From contig NZ_FRCS01000001.1 in the NCBI RefSeq assembly GCF_900143005.1, positions 186,001 to 250,000 of the forward strand: a DNA stretch of 64,000 bases, in the 5' to 3' direction. Position numbers and translations under genes: made by a program. The DNA is from Cryptosporangium aurantiacum. GTDB taxonomy: Bacteria > Actinomycetota > Actinomycetes > Mycobacteriales > Cryptosporangiaceae. The stretch's first letter is position 1. The number at the start of each line of letters is the position of its first letter. The notes under the pieces are model-generated. The model saw only the letters and a program-made list of their open reading frames with translations, ran no database searches and had not been told where the DNA came from. Below, piece after piece: positions 46,227-55,722 of this stretch.

Positions 46227-47006
46227 ATGAACATCGTCGTACTGGTCAAGCAGGTTCCGGACTCCGGTACCGAACGGTCACTGCGCGCAGACGACAAGAC
46301 CGTGGAGCGCGACTCGGCCAGCCTCGTGATCAACGAGATGGACGAGTACGCGATCGAAGAGGCGCTCAAGGTCAAGGAAGCCGTCGGCGGCACGGTCACC
46401 GTGCTGACGATGGGTCCGGACAAGGCCACCGAGTCGATCCGCAAGGCGCTCTCGATGGGCCCCGACGGCGCGGTGCACGTCAACGACCCCGCGCTGCACG
46501 GTTCGGACGCCCTCGCCACGTCGAAGGTGCTCGCCAAGGCCCTGCAGGGTCTGGAGTGGGACCTGGTCATCGCCGGTGCGGAGTCGACCGACGGCCGCGC
46601 CGCCGCCATGGCCTCGATGCTCTCCGAGCGTCTCGGTGTCGCCGGCCTCACGGGTGCCCGCAAGCTCACCGTCGACGGCAGCACGCTCACGATCGAGCGG
46701 CAGCTCGAGGACGGCTACCAGGTCGTCGAGGCGCAGACCCCGGCGATCGTCAGCGTCTGGGACACGATCAACGAGCCGCGCTACCCGTCCTTCAAGGGCA
46801 TCATGGCCGCCAAGAAGAAGCCGGTCGACACCAAGTCGCTGGCCGACCTGGGCGTCGACGCCTCCGAGGTGGGTCTGGGCGCTGCCACCAGCAGCGTCGT
46901 CGAGTTCGCGCCGCGCCCGCCGCGTGCCGCGGGCGAGAAGATCACCGACGAGGGTGACGCCGGCAGCAAGCTGGTCGCGTACCTGGCCGCCGAGAAGATC
47001 GTCTGA
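46227..47006 (+). CDS. etfB: Electron transfer flavoprotein beta subunit (FixA)
   Basis: The 259-residue AMP-binding subunit of ETF accepts electrons from acyl-CoA dehydrogenases. It begins MNIVVLVKQVPDSGTERSL, contains the ETF-beta signature VIAGAESTDGRAAAMASMLSE and CVxx-less RYPSFKGIMAAKKKP. It is followed 14 bp later by etfA, preceded by an excellent AGGAGG site. It has the same order as Rv3029c-Rv3028c, so it is conserved backbone. Confidence 0.96.
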   Translation: MNIVVLVKQVPDSGTERSLRADDKTVERDSASLVINEMDEYAIEEALKVKEAVGGTVTVLTMGPDKATESIRKALSMGPDGAVHVNDPALHGSDALATSKVLAKALQGLEWDLVIAGAESTDGRAAAMASMLSERLGVAGLTGARKLTVDGSTLTIERQLEDGYQVVEAQTPAIVSVWDTINEPRYPSFKGIMAAKKKPVDTKSLADLGVDASEVGLGAATSSVVEFAPRPPRAAGEKITDEGDAGSKLVAYLAAEKIV

Positions 47007-47020
47007 GGAGGATCACACCC

Positions 47021-47980
47021 ATGGCTGAAGTGCTGGTTCTCGTCGAGCACGTCGACGGCGCCGTCAAGAAGATCACGACCGAGCTGCTCACCGCCGCCCG
47101 TCAGCTGGGCGAGCCGTCCGCCGTCGTGGTCGGTGCGCCGGGCACGGCGGCCGGCTACGCGGACACGCTCAAGGAGTTCGGTGCGGCCAAGATCTACGCG
47201 GCCGAGTCGGACGAGGCCCTGACCTACCTGGTCGCGCCGAAGTCCGACATCCTCGCGTCGATCGCCGGCTCCGCTTCGCCGGCGGCGATCCTCATCGCCG
47301 CCACCGCGGAGGGCAAGGAGATCGCCGGCCGGCTGGCCGTCAAGCTCGAGTCCGGCCTGCTGTACGACGTCGTCGGGCTGGGCGCGGACGGGGTGGCCAC
47401 CCAGGCCATCTTCGCCGGTCAGGTGATCGTGAAGTCGCAGGTCACCTCCGGTACGCCGATCTACGTCCTGAAGGGCGGGGCGGTGGACGCAGAGGCCGCG
47501 CCGGCTGCGGGCGAGCTCGTCGAGGCGTCGGTGTCGCTCTCCGAGGCGGCCACCAAGGCGAAGATCCTCGACCGGGTCGTCGAGTCGAGCGGCTCGCGTC
47601 CGGAGCTGACCGACGCGAACATCGTCGTGTCGGGTGGCCGGGGTGTCGGTTCGGCCGACAACTTCAAGGTCGTCGAGGACCTGGCGGACTCGCTGGGCGC
47701 TGCGGTCGGTGCGTCGCGCGCCGCCGTCGACTCCGGCTTCTACCCGCACCAGTTCCAGGTCGGGCAGACCGGTAAGACCGTGTCGCCGCAGCTGTACGTC
47801 GCGCTGGGCATCTCCGGTGCGATCCAGCACCGGGCAGGCATGCAGACCTCGAAGACGATCGTCGCGGTCAACAAGGACCCCGAGGCTCCGATCTTCGAGC
47901 TCGCCGACTTCGGTGTGGTGGGCGACCTCTTCGCGGTGGCCCCGCAGGCCGCCGAGGAAGTGCGCAAGCGCAAGGGCTGA
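47021..47980 (+). CDS. etfA: Electron transfer flavoprotein alpha subunit (FixB)
   Basis: The 319-residue FAD-binding subunit. N-terminal domain begins [17 protein letters not shown]. The C-terminal FAD domain has [51 protein letters not shown] and [26 protein letters not shown], all canonical. Passes electrons from EtfB substrates to the ETF-quinone oxidoreductase. The transcript ends at a strong hairpin 18 bp downstream. Confidence 0.97.
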   Translation: MAEVLVLVEHVDGAVKKITTELLTAARQLGEPSAVVVGAPGTAAGYADTLKEFGAAKIYAAESDEALTYLVAPKSDILASIAGSASPAAILIAATAEGKEIAGRLAVKLESGLLYDVVGLGADGVATQAIFAGQVIVKSQVTSGTPIYVLKGGAVDAEAAPAAGELVEASVSLSEAATKAKILDRVVESSGSRPELTDANIVVSGGRGVGSADNFKVVEDLADSLGAAVGASRAAVDSGFYPHQFQVGQTGKTVSPQLYVALGISGAIQHRAGMQTSKTIVAVNKDPEAPIFELADFGVVGDLFAVAPQAAEEVRKRKG

Positions 47981-47997
47981 GCTTTTTCGTCGGCCTG

Positions 47998-48028
47998 CGG
48001 CCGGGCACCCCGCTGGGGTGCCCGGCCG
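47998..48028 (+). terminator. Rho-independent terminator of etfBA
   Basis: A perfect 14-bp stem (cggccgggcacccc against its complement) with a 3-base loop gct is followed by TTTCG. It is the clearest intrinsic terminator in the window. Confidence 0.85.
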
Positions 48029-48032
48029 TTTC

Positions 48033-48064
48033 GCTGCATTGCCGTTCTGCTGCATTGCCGTTCT
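48033..48064. repeat. Two tandem 16-bp repeats
   Basis: gctgcattgccgttct occurs twice head to tail (48033-48048, 48049-48064), then a partial third copy (gccgcattga) merges into the -35 of the next promoter. Confidence 0.85.
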
Positions 48065-48070
48065 GCCGCA

Positions 48071-48101
48071 TTGACCTCAATCGCGGTTGAGGTTTTAGCG
48101 T
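48071..48101 (+). promoter_or_regulatory. SoxR/MerR-type promoter and operator
   Basis: A -35 TTGACC (48071-48076) and -10 TAGCGT (48096-48101) are separated by 19 bp, the over-long spacer typical of MerR-family promoters. A perfect dyad ACCTCAA/TTGAGGT (48074-48093) fills the spacer, closely matching the SoxR box core CCTCAA...TTGAGG. No MerR-type regulator gene is in the window. Confidence 0.75.
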
Positions 48102-48176
48102 CGGACGAGTCATCGGTGACCGGCGCGCGCCTCCACCGGTGACGGTGTTCGGCCGGCGCGCAGTGAGAGGTGGACG

Positions 48177-49724
48177 ATGCGGCGCGCGGCGCAGCTGGAC
48201 CCGGACGTCGGTGGTCACCATCCGGAAAATCCGTCGATTCGACGCCGTAACGTGCAGGGTGTGACCGACTCGATCTCTGACGCCCGAACCGAGCCGGCCG
48301 CCCCGGAGCCGACCCGCCCAAGCGTGTTCGGGAAGGGGTACCGGGCGACGAGCGTCGGGCTGCTGCTGATCGTCACGATCGTGGCGTTCGAGGCGATGTC
48401 GGTGGTCACCGCGATGCCGATCGTCGTCGAATCGCTGGACGGGATGGCGTTCTACGCCTGGCCGTTCTCCGCGTTCATGGTCGCGAACCTGCTCGGCATG
48501 GTCGTGGCCGGTGAGGTGTCCGACCGCCTGGGACCCGCGAAGCCGATGCTCGCCGGGCTGGCGACGTTCGCGGCCGGCCTGCTGATCGCCGGTACCGCCA
48601 CGACGATGGTGCAGCTGATCGCCGGACGCCTGGTCCAGGGCCTCGGCGGCGGCGTCCTGATCGTCGTCATGTACGTGCTGATCGGCGCGGGTTACCCGGC
48701 CGAGCTCCACCCACGGGTTTTCGGGCTGACCGCGATCGGCTGGGTGATGCCTGGGCTGATCGGGCCCGTGGTCGCGGGTTCGCTCGCCGAGCACGCGCAC
48801 TGGCGGCTGGTCTTCCTCGGGCTGCTGCCGCTGGTGATCGTCGGTGCCGTGCTGATCGTCCCCGGGTTGCGGCGGACCCGTCCTCGAAGTGCGGGCGAGG
48901 CCGGGCCGACAGCGGTTTCCGGCACGTACCGCGGTGGCACGGCGGCCCGCTGGCCGTTCGCCCTGCTCGCCGGCGTCGGCGTGGTGCTGTTACAGCTCGC
49001 GGGCGAGCGGCTCGACGTCGTCGCGATCCCGCTCGCGGTGGCCGGGGTGATCGCCGTCGTGCTGGCCGTGCGCGTGCTCCTGCCGGTCGGTACCGGCGCG
49101 GCGGGCCGGGGACTTCCGGCCGTCGTCCTGATGCGCGGGCTGGCCGCCGGATCGTTCTTCGCCGTGGACACGCTCGTCCCGCTGACGCTCAGCTCCGTGC
49201 ACGGGTGGAGTGCGGTCGGTGCGGGGCTGCCGCTGACGTTCGGGGCGCTCGGCTGGTCCAGCGCGTCCTGGCTGCAGGGCCGGTATCCCAAGCTGCCCCG
49301 GTCGGTGGTCGTCGGCACCGGGATGGCGGCGGTCGGCGTCGCGTGCGCGTCGATGGCGGTCATCGCGTGGGTTCCCGGATCGGCGTGGGCGGCGTTCCCG
49401 GCCTGGATCTTCGGCGGCCTCGGGATGGGGCTGGTGATGCCGTCGCTCGCGGTGCTGCTGCTGGAGTTCTCCACCGACGCCGACCGCGGCCGGAACAGCG
49501 CGAGCCTGCAGATCTCCGACGCGCTGCTCAGCTCGCTGACGATCGGGTTCAGCGGCGTCCTGGTGGCGGCGGCGACGGCCGGTGCGTTCCGGCTGTCCAC
49601 CGCGGTCGGGGTGATCGACCTCGCGATGGTGGCGGTGGCGATCGTCGGCATCGCCGTCGCGCCGCGGCTCCGGCGATCGGCTGCGCCCCGCCTTCGCCAT
49701 CGGGCGAGCACCGGCGCCGGATAG
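48177..49724 (+). CDS. MFS transporter (14-TM-like efflux type) under a SoxR-like promoter
   Basis: The ATG at 48177 has GAGAGG 6 bases upstream and gives 515 residues; GTG 48261 is an alternative (487). The motif [29 protein letters not shown] is typical of actinobacterial DHA2-like multidrug transporters. [25 protein letters not shown] and [20 protein letters not shown] appear later, and 12-14 helices are visible. One TTA codon (VLLQLA). The upstream SoxR/MerR-type promoter suggests induction by redox-active or toxic compounds. The stop overlaps the -10 of iscS. Confidence 0.88.
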   Translation: MRRAAQLDPDVGGHHPENPSIRRRNVQGVTDSISDARTEPAAPEPTRPSVFGKGYRATSVGLLLIVTIVAFEAMSVVTAMPIVVESLDGMAFYAWPFSAFMVANLLGMVVAGEVSDRLGPAKPMLAGLATFAAGLLIAGTATTMVQLIAGRLVQGLGGGVLIVVMYVLIGAGYPAELHPRVFGLTAIGWVMPGLIGPVVAGSLAEHAHWRLVFLGLLPLVIVGAVLIVPGLRRTRPRSAGEAGPTAVSGTYRGGTAARWPFALLAGVGVVLLQLAGERLDVVAIPLAVAGVIAVVLAVRVLLPVGTGAAGRGLPAVVLMRGLAAGSFFAVDTLVPLTLSSVHGWSAVGAGLPLTFGALGWSSASWLQGRYPKLPRSVVVGTGMAAVGVACASMAVIAWVPGSAWAAFPAWIFGGLGMGLVMPSLAVLLLEFSTDADRGRNSASLQISDALLSSLTIGFSGVLVAAATAGAFRLSTAVGVIDLAMVAVAIVGIAVAPRLRRSAAPRLRHRASTGAG

Positions 49725-49727
49725 TCT
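49722..49727 (+). promoter_or_regulatory. Candidate -10 element of iscS
   Basis: TAGTCT overlaps the stop codon of the preceding gene and lies 10 bases before the iscS ATG, implying a leaderless or very short leader. Confidence 0.4.
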
Positions 49728-49737
49728 GAACGCCGTC

Positions 49738-50916
49738 ATGGTGTACCTCGATCACGCGGCGACTACGCCGATGCTGCCGGAGGCGGTTGCCGCGCTTACC
49801 GGTGCGCTGGGCGCTGTCGGCAACCCGTCCTCGTTGCACGCGGCGGGACGCCGGGCGCGCCGCGCGGTCGAGGAGGCACGGGAACGCCTGGCCGCCGCTC
49901 TCGGCGCTCGTCCGTCCGAGGTGTTGTTCACCGGCGGCGGCACCGAGAGCGACAACCTCGCGGTCAAGGGCATCTTCTGGGCTCGCCGGGACGCCGATCC
50001 CCGGAAGACCGTGGTGCTGGCCTCAGCGGTGGAGCACCACGCCGTGCTGGACGCCGTCGACTGGCTGGCCGCCCGAGAAGGCGCCACCGTCGAGCTGCTC
50101 CCGGTGGACGCCGACGGCCGGGTGTCACCCGCGACGTTGAGCGAGGCCCTGGAGAAGCACGGGGACACGGTCGCTCTGGTGACCGTGATGTGGGCGAACA
50201 ACGAGGTCGGCACCGTACAGCCGGTGGCCGAGCTGGCCGCGATCGCGAAGGCGGCCGGGGTGCCGTTCCACAGCGACGCGGTGCAGGCGGTCGGGCAGGT
50301 GCCGGTGGACTTCCACGCGTCCGGCGTCGACGCGATGACGCTGACCGGCCACAAGGTGGGTGGTCCGCTGGGCGTGGGGGCGTTGCTGCTCGGGCGGGAC
50401 GTGCCGTGTGTGCCGCTGCTGCACGGCGGTGGTCAGGAGCGGGACGTGCGGTCCGGGACGCTCGACACCCCGGCGATCGTCGCGTTCGCGGTGGCGGTGG
50501 AGGCCGTGGTCGAGGCGCAGGCGTCGTATGCGGCGCGGGTGGCGTCGCTGCGCGACGAGTTGGTCTCGCGTCTGCTCGCCGAGGTGCCGGACGCCGTCCT
50601 GAACGGGCCCTCGTCGGGGTCGTCGCGGCTGCCCGGTAACGCTCACTTCTCGTTCCCCGGCTGTGAGGGTGACGCGCTGCTGATGCTGCTGGACGCCAGG
50701 GGCATCGAGTGCTCGACCGGGTCGGCGTGCTCGGCGGGTGTCGCGCAGCCGAGCCACGTCCTCGTCGCGATGGGGTCGGGGGTCGAGCGGGCACGCGGCT
50801 CGCTGCGGTTCTCGCTCGGGCACACGTCCACCGTCGGGGACGTGGATGCGCTGGTCGCGGCGATCGGTGGCGTGGTGGACCGCGCCCGCCGCGCGGGAGC
50901 CGTCCGCAAGGCATAG
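49738..50916 (+). CDS. iscS: Cysteine desulfurase IscS/NifS
   Basis: This 392-residue PLP enzyme mobilises sulfur from cysteine for tRNA thiolation and Fe-S assembly. It opens [16 protein letters not shown]. The PLP lysine lies in [18 protein letters not shown] and the persulfide cysteine in [21 protein letters not shown]. It precedes mnmA in the same order as Rv3025c-Rv3024c, so it most likely supplies sulfur for 2-thiouridine. Confidence 0.96.
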   Translation: MVYLDHAATTPMLPEAVAALTGALGAVGNPSSLHAAGRRARRAVEEARERLAAALGARPSEVLFTGGGTESDNLAVKGIFWARRDADPRKTVVLASAVEHHAVLDAVDWLAAREGATVELLPVDADGRVSPATLSEALEKHGDTVALVTVMWANNEVGTVQPVAELAAIAKAAGVPFHSDAVQAVGQVPVDFHASGVDAMTLTGHKVGGPLGVGALLLGRDVPCVPLLHGGGQERDVRSGTLDTPAIVAFAVAVEAVVEAQASYAARVASLRDELVSRLLAEVPDAVLNGPSSGSSRLPGNAHFSFPGCEGDALLMLLDARGIECSTGSACSAGVAQPSHVLVAMGSGVERARGSLRFSLGHTSTVGDVDALVAAIGGVVDRARRAGAVRKA

Positions 50917-50939
50917 CGCTTCCTCGGGCGCGAGGGCGC

Positions 50940-51000
50940 CCCGCCTGCCCGGGCCGCCTCCGCGGGCCGCCTCCGCGGGCCGCCTCCCGAGCTGCCTGGG
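50940..51000. repeat. Tandem 13-bp GC-rich repeat downstream of iscS
   Basis: gggccgcctccgc-type units occur three times (about 50957-50991). Function unknown; it may reflect replication slippage. Confidence 0.6.
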
Positions 51001-51068
51001 CGGGCGAGACGCGGAGGGCGCGCTGGTGCGGCGCGCGGGCGCGTCGTTCGCTAGGGGCGGAGTGCTCT

Positions 51069-51086
51069 TATCTCATATTCGAGATA
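51069..51086. promoter_or_regulatory. Inverted repeat operator candidate ahead of the XRE gene
   Basis: TATCTC-atattc-GAGATA, perfect 6-bp arms, lies 11 bases before the XRE gene ATG. Position and shape fit an autorepressor site for that regulator. Confidence 0.5.
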
Positions 51087-51097
51087 CCGTTCTTGCT

Positions 51098-51643
51098 ATG
51101 GACGAGGAGTTGCCCCGGTTGCCGGGGTTCCGGGAGGCGGCCTTGCGGCGTCGGCGGGAGACGATCGGCGTGCTCGCCGATCACCGGCGCGCCGCCGGGC
51201 TCTCGCAGACCGAGCTCGCCGCCCGGATGGGCACGTCGCAGTCGACGATCGCCCGCCTCGAAGCGGGCGAGGTCGACCCGCGGATCTCCACGCTCGAGCG
51301 GTACGCCGACGCGCTCGGCGGGCGGCTCGACGTCACGCTGCGCTTCGACCCGGCCCCGGCCGCACCGATTCCGCCGGGGCTGCCGCTGCTCCGGCCGGTC
51401 TCCGATCCCGCGGTTGCGCCCGACGTGCCGGCGCGCGAGTTCCCCGCGGTACCAATGAGGCCCGCAGCCCACACGTCGCCGCCCCCGGTGTCGCCCGGCT
51501 CGCCCGCCGGTCCGCCTGGCTCGCCCGCCGGGCCGTTGGAGCCCGGGCCGCCGGATGGCGACGCCCCCCGGCGTCCGCATGCCGCGCCTTTGCCCCCGAC
51601 AGTCGCCGACCCGCCCGCACGTCCGACCCAACGACGGTGGTGA
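51098..51643 (+). CDS. XRE-family transcriptional regulator with Pro-rich tail
   Basis: A 181-residue protein. A helix-turn-helix (about residues 25-80) with LADHRRAAGLSQTELAARMGTSQSTIARLEAG is typical of the Cro/C1-type. DVTLRFDPAP ends the ordered part. The C-terminal ~90 residues are Pro/Ala/Gly-rich with SPGSPAGPPGSPAGP repeats, probably disordered. The next gene, a ClpP-like protein, starts 5 bp later, so the pair is co-transcribed. An inverted repeat lies immediately upstream. Confidence 0.85.
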   Translation: MDEELPRLPGFREAALRRRRETIGVLADHRRAAGLSQTELAARMGTSQSTIARLEAGEVDPRISTLERYADALGGRLDVTLRFDPAPAAPIPPGLPLLRPVSDPAVAPDVPAREFPAVPMRPAAHTSPPPVSPGSPAGPPGSPAGPLEPGPPDGDAPRRPHAAPLPPTVADPPARPTQRRW

Positions 51644-51648
51644 TCTGT

Positions 51649-52377
51649 ATGTCCTCCGCAACCTGGTTCCCGCCCGAACGCCCTCGCCCGTGGGAGCCCC
51701 GGCAGCCCGAGTGGCGTCCGCCGGGCTGGCAGCCCACCCAGCCCACGCAGCCCCACGAGCCGCCGCAGCCCGAACGGCCCCGCCCGTACTGGCCGCCGAC
51801 GCCACCGCCCCAGCTGCCGCCGCCCGCCGAGGACGTCCGCGAGCTCTGGGAGGACCGCCTCCTCGACCAGCGGATCGTGCAGGTCAACGGACGCATCGAC
51901 AACGACGTCGCCACCCGGGTCGCGAGCCGCCTGCTGCTGCTCGAGTCCCGGACGAGCCGGCCGGTGACGCTGCGGCTGAACAGCGGTAACGCCGACCTCA
52001 CCGCGGTCTGGACGCTGGTGGACACGCTGGACGCACTCGTCGTCCCGGTGCACGCGCTGGTCGTCGGCGAACTCGGCGGCGGGAGCCTGGCGCTGCTCAC
52101 CGCGGTCGCCGAACGGTATGCGCACCCGCACGCCCGGTTCCGGCTGGCCGACCCCTCGCTGCCGAGCATCACCGGCACGGCCGGGCAGCTCGCCGGTGAG
52201 GCCGCGGCGAACAAGACGCTCGTCGACTCGTTCCACGCGCGGCTCGCCGAGCTGACCGGGAAGACGCTCGACGAGGTGGCCGACGACTTCCGCCGCGGAC
52301 GATTCCTCACCGCCGATGGTGCGGTCGAGTACGGCTTGATCACCGACATCCGGCCCCGCACGGTCCGTCCCGAGTGA
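51649..52377 (+). CDS. ClpP-like protein with degenerate catalytic triad (pseudoprotease)
   Basis: A 242-residue protein from ATG 51649. The first ~60 residues are Pro/Trp/Gln-rich (repeated PxxPQP). A ClpP fold follows, with [23 protein letters not shown] and a C-terminal [16 protein letters not shown] that align well with ClpP. The catalytic Ser position (usual GQAASM) is Gly144 in [11 protein letters not shown]. The usual His (MIHQPS) is Ala167 in RLADPS, and the Asp is Gly217 in RRGRF. It should therefore be proteolytically inactive. It may assemble with or mimic active ClpP, or act as a scaffold. Confidence 0.85.
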   Translation: MSSATWFPPERPRPWEPRQPEWRPPGWQPTQPTQPHEPPQPERPRPYWPPTPPPQLPPPAEDVRELWEDRLLDQRIVQVNGRIDNDVATRVASRLLLLESRTSRPVTLRLNSGNADLTAVWTLVDTLDALVVPVHALVVGELGGGSLALLTAVAERYAHPHARFRLADPSLPSITGTAGQLAGEAAANKTLVDSFHARLAELTGKTLDEVADDFRRGRFLTADGAVEYGLITDIRPRTVRPE

Positions 52378-52409
52378 CCAGGAGGAGCAGCCACGACGAG
52401 TAACCCCGT

Positions 52410-52480
52410 ACGCTCGTAGCCGAGCGAAGAGCCGGCGAAGAGCCGGCGACGAGCCGAGCGAAGAGACGAACGGGAGGCAC
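52410..52480 (+). repeat. Purine-rich GAGCGAAGAGCCGGC-type repeat ahead of mnmA
   Basis: Words agccgagcgaagag and cgaagagccggc recur between 52417 and 52470. A comparable GAGCG-rich stretch lies between urtC and urtD. No protein product is apparent. Confidence 0.4.
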
Positions 52481-52486
52481 GGACCG

Positions 52487-53575
52487 ATGCGTGTGCTGGC
52501 GGCGATGTCCGGCGGGGTCGACTCCGCGGTGGCGGCTGCCCGCGCGGTGGAAGCCGGCCATGACGTCACCGGCGTCCACCTGGCGCTGTCGCCGTCCCCG
52601 CAGCAGCACCGCCTCGGCGCGCGTGGCTGCTGCACGGTCGAGGACTCCCGCGACGCCGCCCGCGCCGCCGACGTGATCGGCATCCCGTTCTACGTCTGGG
52701 CGATGGCGGACGAGTTCGGCCGCGACGTGGTGGACGATTTTGTCGCCGAGTACGCGGCCGGCCGCACGCCGAACCCGTGCCTGCGCTGCAACGAGAAGAT
52801 CAAGTTCGAGGCGGTGCTCGACCGCGCGCTGGCGCTCGGCTTCGACGCGGTCGTCACCGGCCACCACGCCCGCCTGGAGCAGACCGAGACCGGCCCGCGC
52901 CTGCGCCGCTCCGTCGACGACGGTAAGGACCAGTCGTACGTGCTGGCCGTGCTCCGCCCCGACCAGCTCGCGCACGCGATGTTCCCGCTGGGCGACTCCA
53001 CGAAGGCGCAGGTCCGCGAGGAAGCCGCGCGCCGGGGTCTCGGCGTCGCCGAGAAGCCCGACTCGCACGACATCTGCTTCATCCCCGACGGCGACACGGC
53101 CGGCTTCCTGCGTAAGCACCTCGGGGAGACGCCCGGCGACATCGTCGACGGCGCCACCGGCGAGGTGCTCGGCAGCCACAGCGGCGCCTACGCGTACACG
53201 GTCGGCCAGCGCCGTGGGCTCAAGCTCGGCCGCCCGGCCGCCGACGGTAAGCCCCGCTACGTCCTCGACATCTCGCCGGTGGAGAACACCGTGCGGGTCG
53301 GTCCCGCGGAGGCGCTCGACGTCGACGAGGTGATCGGTGCCCGCCCGGTCTGGACGAACGAGCCGCGCACCGAGCCGTTCGAGTGCGTCGCGCAGCTCCG
53401 GGCGCACGGCCAGACGTTCGCCGCGACGGTGACCCCCGACGGCGACCGCTGGACCGTCCGCCTGCACACCCCGGCGCGGGGCATCGCGTCCGGACAGGCC
53501 GTTGTGCTCTACGACGGCGACGTCGTCATCGGTTCGGCCACGATCGAGCAGGCCCGCAACGCGGTCCCGGCCTGA
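52487..53575 (+). CDS. mnmA: tRNA-uridine 2-sulfurtransferase MnmA (TrmU)
   Basis: The enzyme thiolates U34 of tRNA Lys, Glu and Gln with sulfur from IscS. It has 362 residues. The PP-loop is [16 protein letters not shown], the first catalytic cysteine lies in [13 protein letters not shown] and the persulfide cysteine in [12 protein letters not shown]. Later [21 protein letters not shown] and NTVRVGP are also typical. It is probably co-transcribed with iscS-xre-clpP-like genes; order matches the mycobacterial iscS-trmU pair, with two inserted genes. Confidence 0.96.
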   Translation: MRVLAAMSGGVDSAVAAARAVEAGHDVTGVHLALSPSPQQHRLGARGCCTVEDSRDAARAADVIGIPFYVWAMADEFGRDVVDDFVAEYAAGRTPNPCLRCNEKIKFEAVLDRALALGFDAVVTGHHARLEQTETGPRLRRSVDDGKDQSYVLAVLRPDQLAHAMFPLGDSTKAQVREEAARRGLGVAEKPDSHDICFIPDGDTAGFLRKHLGETPGDIVDGATGEVLGSHSGAYAYTVGQRRGLKLGRPAADGKPRYVLDISPVENTVRVGPAEALDVDEVIGARPVWTNEPRTEPFECVAQLRAHGQTFAATVTPDGDRWTVRLHTPARGIASGQAVVLYDGDVVIGSATIEQARNAVPA

Positions 53576-53711
53576 TCCCACAGGGATCTCTCAGGCACCT
53601 CACCGGCGGCGAACAGGCGCATTGGCGATCGTCGAAGCATGACGGAGCGCTGTGCGCTTCGGTGACCGCTGGTCTGCCGTAGCGCAGAGCGCCGCCCCGC
53701 TGGAGACTCCC

Positions 53712-55715
53712 GTGACCGCAACCCTGTCCCGCCCCGACCTCGATCGTGACAGACCGTTACCAAGGAAGTACGTACCGAAGCGCCAGCACCGCCTGTCGCT
53801 GGTCGCGCTGCTGCTCGGCACCGGGGTGCTCTACCTCTGGAACCTCTCGGCGTCCGGCTATGCGAACGAGTTCTACGCCGCCGCCGTCCAGGCCGGGACG
53901 CAGAGCTGGAAGGCGCTGCTGTTCGGCTCGCTGGACAGCGCGAACTACATCACGGTCGACAAGCCACCCGCCGCGCTCTGGGTGATGGGCCTCTCCGGCC
54001 GGCTCTTCGGCTTCAACTCGTGGAGCATGCTCGCGCCGCAGGCGCTGATGGGCGTCGCTGCCGTCGGCCTGCTGTACGCGACCGTGAAGCGGTGGTTCGG
54101 CCATGCGGCCGGCCTGTTCGCCGGTGCGGCCCTCGCGCTCACGCCGGTCGCCGTGCTCATGTTCCGCTTCAACAATCCGGACGCTCTGCTGACGCTGTTG
54201 CTCGTGGCCGGCGCGTATTGCGTCGTCCGCGCCGTCGAGAGTGGACGTACCGGCTGGCTGCTGCTGGCCGGCTCGGCGCTCGGTTTCGGCTTCCTCACGA
54301 AGATGCTGCAGGCGTTCCTGGTGCTGCCCGCGTTCGCGCTGGTGTACCTGATCGCCGGTAAGCCCCGGCTGCGGCGCCGCATCGGGCAGCTGCTGCTGGC
54401 CGGTGTGTCGCTGGTGGTCTCCGCGGGCTGGTGGATCGCGCTGGTCGAGCTGTGGCCGGCGTCGTCGCGTCCGTACATCGGTGGCTCCGAAGGCAACAGC
54501 GCACTCGAACTCGCGCTCGGCTACAACGGCCTCGGCCGGTTGACCGGGTCCGAGGGCAACGGCGGTGGCGGTGGTGGGTTCAGCGGCGCCGCGGGGCTGT
54601 TCCGGCTCTTCAACGAGAACATGGGTGGCCAGGTCTCCTGGCTGTTGCCCGCCGCGCTGATCGCGCTGGTCGCCGGGCTGGTCCTGACGTTCCGGCGGCC
54701 GCGCACCGACCGCACCCGGGCGGCGCTCGTGCTGTGGGGCGGCTGGCTGCTGGTCACCGGCCTGGTGCTCTCGTTCATGGAGGGCACCGTGCACGAGTAC
54801 TACACGGTCGCGCTGGCGCCGTCGGTCGTCGCGGTGGTCGCGATCACCGGGCGGTTGCTCTGGCTGGAGCGGCGCCGGTTCGTGGCCCGTGCCGCCCTGG
54901 CGGCGATGGTCGGAGCGACCGGCGCCTGGAGTTACGTCCTGCTGAACCGGACTGCGGACTGGTACCCGCCGCTGCGGTACGTCGTCGCGGTGGGGGCCGT
55001 GGTTGCGGTGGTCGGGCTGCTGGCCGGTGGACGTTGGAAGAAGCTGGCGGCGGTCGCGCTGATCGTCGGCCTGCTGACCGGGCTGGCCGGGAGCGGTGCG
55101 TACGCGCTGCAGACGGCGGCCACCGCGCACTCCGGCAGCACGCCGACCGCCGGTCCGGCCACGAGCGGCGGTATGGGTGGAGGTAATCCGCGGTTGGGAA
55201 CCATGCCCTCCGGTGGCCAGGGTGGTCCCGGCGGCCAGCAGGGCACTCCGCCCGACGGCAGCGCCTCGTCCGGCTCGGCCTCGAGCACGGACTCGGCGAG
55301 CGGATCGTCGGACCCCACGGCGGCCGGCTCGACGTCGTCCGCAGCAGGGAACAGCACCACGACGGCGGGGAACCGGCCCACCGGGGGCGGAACCACCAGC
55401 AGCGCGGAGCTGACCGCGCTGCTGAAGGCCTCGGACACCACCTGGGCCGCGGCCGTCGGCACGTCGCAGACCGCCGCCTCGCTGGAGCTGGCGAGCGGGA
55501 AAGCGGTGATGGCGATCGGCGGCTGGAGCGGTAGCGACGAGTCGACGACGCTCGCGGCGTTCCAGGCGCTGGTGAAGGCCGGCAAGGTGCACTACTTCGT
55601 CGCCGGTGGTCAGGGCGGTGGTGACGGGGTGCTCGGTCAGATCACCAGCTGGGTCGAGGCGAACTACACCGCGACGACGGTCGGCGGCACGACGGTCTAC
55701 GACCTGACCGCCTGA
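53712..55715 (+). CDS. GT39-type membrane mannosyltransferase-like protein (YkcB-like)
   Basis: GTG 53712 has GGAG 6 bases upstream, giving 667 residues; GTG 53652 is possible. The membrane part opens with LWNLSASGYANEFYAAAVQAGTQSW and TVDKPPAALWVMGLS, with DKPP the GT39 metal-dependent active-site region, followed by about 11 helices to residue ~455. A Gly/Ser/Thr-rich linker (about 480-575) leads to a C-terminal extracytoplasmic domain (ALLKASDTTWAAAVGTSQ, ending TTVYDLTA) like that of YkcA/B. It probably transfers a polyprenyl-linked sugar to an exported acceptor. One TTA codon near the N-terminus. Confidence 0.85.
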   Translation: MTATLSRPDLDRDRPLPRKYVPKRQHRLSLVALLLGTGVLYLWNLSASGYANEFYAAAVQAGTQSWKALLFGSLDSANYITVDKPPAALWVMGLSGRLFGFNSWSMLAPQALMGVAAVGLLYATVKRWFGHAAGLFAGAALALTPVAVLMFRFNNPDALLTLLLVAGAYCVVRAVESGRTGWLLLAGSALGFGFLTKMLQAFLVLPAFALVYLIAGKPRLRRRIGQLLLAGVSLVVSAGWWIALVELWPASSRPYIGGSEGNSALELALGYNGLGRLTGSEGNGGGGGGFSGAAGLFRLFNENMGGQVSWLLPAALIALVAGLVLTFRRPRTDRTRAALVLWGGWLLVTGLVLSFMEGTVHEYYTVALAPSVVAVVAITGRLLWLERRRFVARAALAAMVGATGAWSYVLLNRTADWYPPLRYVVAVGAVVAVVGLLAGGRWKKLAAVALIVGLLTGLAGSGAYALQTAATAHSGSTPTAGPATSGGMGGGNPRLGTMPSGGQGGPGGQQGTPPDGSASSGSASSTDSASGSSDPTAAGSTSSAAGNSTTTAGNRPTGGGTTSSAELTALLKASDTTWAAAVGTSQTAASLELASGKAVMAIGGWSGSDESTTLAAFQALVKAGKVHYFVAGGQGGGDGVLGQITSWVEANYTATTVGGTTVYDLTA

Positions 55716-55722
55716 CTCGACC

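Noticed and set aside
51649-52377. Active Clp protease subunit
   Set aside because: The residues at the Ser, His and Asp positions are Gly, Ala and Gly in the best hand alignment.
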